8,278 nucleotides of DNA, taken from Gorillibacterium sp. Its GTDB lineage: Bacteria; Bacillota; Bacilli; Paenibacillales; NBRC-103111. Made by a program: the position numbers and the translations under genes. The stretch lies in the NCBI GenBank assembly GCA_014380705.1, contig JACMJI010000008.1, positions 1 to 8,278 of the forward strand, in the 5' to 3' direction. Below the pieces are notes generated by a model. That model was not told the DNA's origin and did no database searches. It worked only from the letters and a program-made list of their open reading frames with translations. Each line of letters opens with the position of its first letter. Within the stretch, counting starts at the first letter, position 1. Positions 7,190-8,278 of the stretch are shown here, piece by piece.

Positions 7190-7194
7190 GGGAG
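7190..7194 (+). promoter_or_regulatory. Ribosome binding site deciding the recO start
   Basis: GGGAG ends nine bases before ATG 7204, while the alternative in-frame TTG at 7195 directly adjoins it and cannot use it. The ATG start also gives the standard RecO N-terminus (QGIVLRS near residue 6). Confidence 0.7.
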
Positions 7195-7203
7195 TTGAGG
7201 GAT

Positions 7204-7953
7204 ATGCTGGAGCATACGCAAGGTATAGTATTACGAAGTATGGATTACGGTGAAGGTCACCGAATTATTTCTTTACTAACGGACCGGCTCGGAAAGATTA
7301 GTGTCATGGTTCGTGGTGCAAAAAAAGCGAAAAGTCGGCTGGCTGGGGTTTCACAACCTTTTACGTATGGCGACTATGTCATTTATTTGGGTGGAAGCGG
7401 CATGGGAACCCTAAATCAAGGTGATACGATTGAATCACATCAGCCCTTGCGAGAAGATCTTCATAAGGCAGCCTACTCCTCATATATCGTTGAAATGGTC
7501 GATCGTCTGGCTCCTGAGAGAGAACCCAATCACATGCTGTTCGAGCAATTAAAGGCAGCCCTGCTAGCAATCGCCGAGAATAAAGATGCCGACATCATCA
7601 TTTCGATTATCGAAATGAAAATGCTCGCACTTGCCGGGTACTTACCCCAGCTTGACGAGTGTATTTCATGCGAAAGTGATGAAGGGGTAATGCACTTAAG
7701 TATCAATCAGGGTGGAATTCTGTGTCCTCGGTGCAGGAGCAAGGATCCTACTGCGCTTCCTTTATCACCAAAAGCCTTACGACTTCTGCGTTTATTCCAA
7801 CGTGTGGACCTAAGACGTCTCGGTTCTACAGAAGTATCCCTTGAAACGAAGGCCGAGATTAAGCAGTCCATGCGTTCCTTCATGGATATACATATGGGGA
7901 CAAAATGGAAATCACGTGATTTTCTTGATCAGATGGAAAAATACAACATTTAA
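7204..7953 (+). CDS. recO: DNA repair protein RecO
   Basis: The product has 249 residues, matching the usual 240-260. The N-terminal OB-fold begins TQGIVLRSMDYGEGHRIISLLTD in the family pattern, split here as TQGIVLRS and DYGEGHRIISLLT, followed by GKISVMVRGAKKAKSR. A helical middle follows, and a zinc ribbon is formed by C153, C156, C174 and C177 (CISC and CPRC), the version found in many Bacillales RecO proteins. RecO with RecR loads RecA on single-stranded DNA coated with SSB and anneals complementary strands during gap and break repair. It is the last gene before a strong terminator and closes the cluster. The stop codon lies in a small perfect hairpin. In related genomes glyQ and glyS often follow; the sequence here ends before any such gene. 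Confidence 0.95.
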   Translation: MLEHTQGIVLRSMDYGEGHRIISLLTDRLGKISVMVRGAKKAKSRLAGVSQPFTYGDYVIYLGGSGMGTLNQGDTIESHQPLREDLHKAAYSSYIVEMVDRLAPEREPNHMLFEQLKAALLAIAENKDADIIISIIEMKMLALAGYLPQLDECISCESDEGVMHLSINQGGILCPRCRSKDPTALPLSPKALRLLRLFQRVDLRRLGSTEVSLETKAEIKQSMRSFMDIHMGTKWKSRDFLDQMEKYNI

Positions 7954-7960
7954 TGTTGTA
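7942..7960 (+). other. Compact hairpin spanning the recO stop codon
   Basis: TACAACAT (7942-7949) pairs perfectly with ATGTTGTA (7953-7960) around a three-base loop; the TAA stop (7951-7953) occupies the loop and first base of the right arm. It is AT-rich, so stability is moderate, and it lies just before the main terminator, perhaps as a 3'-end protecting stem. Confidence 0.4.
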
Positions 7961-7970
7961 ATAATTAAAG

Positions 7971-8012
7971 AGCGACCACATCGATTGAAAATCGATTATG
8001 GTCGCTTTGTTA
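7971..8012 (+). terminator. Intrinsic terminator after recO, possibly bidirectional
   Basis: AGCGACCA (7971-7978) pairs with TGGTCGCT (7999-8006). A second perfect 7-bp stem, ATCGATT (7980-7986) with AATCGAT (7990-7996), closes on the loop GAA; only a 1x2 internal mismatch separates the two. TTTGTTAATTT follows, a moderate T-rich tract. On the opposite strand the flank is also T-rich (complement of AATAATTAAAG), so it could stop a convergent gene lying to the right. This marks the 3' end of the cluster. Confidence 0.88.
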
Positions 8013-8021
8013 ATTTGTATA

Positions 8022-8230
8022 TCGCAGTGAAACAGGGATATCACTGTTCGGTAATTATCACTTCCTGAATTTCGAAGAAATAAGGATTAGTCAAAGGTAC
8101 GAAGGTGTAGGGCTCGGTAAATTATCACTTCCTGAATTTCGAAGAAACAAGGCGAAGTGAATGGTATGAAAAAGTGTGTGCCTTGGTAATAGTCACTGCC
8201 TGAATTTCGAAGAAACAAGGCGAAAAAATG
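8022..8230. repeat. Imperfect tandem array, period about 67 bp
   Basis: The exact 17-base core CCTGAATTTCGAAGAAA occurs at 8064-8080, 8131-8147 and 8199-8215, spaced 67 and 68 bases. Each core is preceded by (C/T)GGTAA..TCACT (from about 8049, 8115 and 8184) and followed by an AAGG. Further on, the units share GGTA(C/T) at 8096, 8163 and 8233, 10-12 bases after AAGG. The right half of a fourth, decayed unit seems to lie at 8022-8048 (CGCAGTGAAACAGGGATAT, compare CGAAGTGAATGGTAT in unit 2). Each core holds a tiny hairpin, TTTC-GAA-GAAA. The unit lengths are not multiples of three and all frames contain stops, so it is not coding. Together with the terminator and the minisatellite this fills the geneless stretch after recO. 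Unit identity is clear; origin and role are unknown. Confidence 0.85.
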
Positions 8231-8278
8231 TTGGTACTGTTGGTACTGTTGGTACTGTTGGTACTGTTGGTACTGTTG
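8231..8278. repeat. Perfect 9-bp minisatellite (TTGGTACTG), running off the window
   Basis: TTGGTACTG is repeated five times without a mismatch, followed by the first three bases of a sixth unit at the window edge. The perfection implies recent expansion by slippage, or an assembly artefact at a contig end. It replaces the part of the third 67-bp unit that follows GGTAC. True length and right border lie outside the window. Confidence 0.92.

Noticed and set aside
7841..8068. 75-residue frame overlapping the recO 3' end and its terminator
   Set aside because: It runs out of frame through recO and straight through the terminator hairpin; no family resemblance or ribosome site.
8049..8224. CRISPR array suggested by about 37-base repeats with about 30-base linkers
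   Set aside because: The repeats differ at several positions, the linkers themselves share blocks (GGTAY, CGAA), only three units exist and no cas gene is present. A decayed tandem repeat explains it better.
8228..8278. Open frame from ATG 8228 through the 9-mers, giving a Leu-Val-Leu repeat
   Set aside because: A 9-bp repeat without a stop in one unit is automatically open. The ribosome site is weak (AAGG) and the frame is cut by the window edge, so there is no support for a real protein.

Overview
The window is a stretch of Bacillales-type chromosome with all genes on the + strand. The gene order yqfD (partial) - phoH - yqfF/pgpH - ybeY - dgkA - cdd - era - yqzL - recO is the conserved Firmicutes cluster known from Bacillus and Paenibacillaceae. 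The endospore-former gene yqfD, the small yqzL between era and recO, frequent TTG/GTG starts with strong Shine-Dalgarno (SD) sequences, and intermediate base composition together suggest a spore-forming Bacillales, plausibly Paenibacillaceae. No species-level marker is present, so this is inference.

Layout. Positions 1-675 hold the C-terminal part of the sporulation protein YqfD. phoH (815-1786) encodes a P-loop ATPase. yqfF/pgpH (1950-4163) encodes a membrane HD-domain phosphodiesterase of the cyclic-di-AMP-degrading 7TMR-HD family. ybeY (4225-4746) encodes a zinc-dependent rRNA-maturation nuclease; its stop overlaps the start of dgkA (4743-5456), a DgkA-type lipid kinase carrying an extra C-terminal membrane domain. 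cdd (5499-5945) is cytidine deaminase and era (5954-6883) the ribosome-assembly GTPase. yqzL (6994-7146) is a 50-codon conserved small gene and recO (7204-7953) a zinc-ribbon recombination mediator. A strong intrinsic terminator (7971-8012) ends the cluster.

The genes combine ribosome/rRNA maturation (YbeY, Era, probably PhoH), nucleotide second-messenger turnover (YqfF), lipid-carrier phosphorylation (DgkA), pyrimidine salvage (Cdd) and DNA repair (RecO). The middle genes are tightly packed, while gaps before phoH, yqfF, ybeY and recO each contain an inverted repeat that could tune read-through or RNA processing.

The last 270 bases have no recognisable gene. They hold an imperfect tandem array with a period of about 67 bp (three clear units and probably half of a fourth), running into a perfect 9-bp minisatellite that continues off the window edge. 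The two least ordinary observations are this nested repeat structure and the DgkA C-terminal domain, which looks like a PAP2 phosphatase domain that has lost its catalytic residues. I see no evidence for a wholly new multi-gene system: the coding part is a conserved housekeeping cluster.
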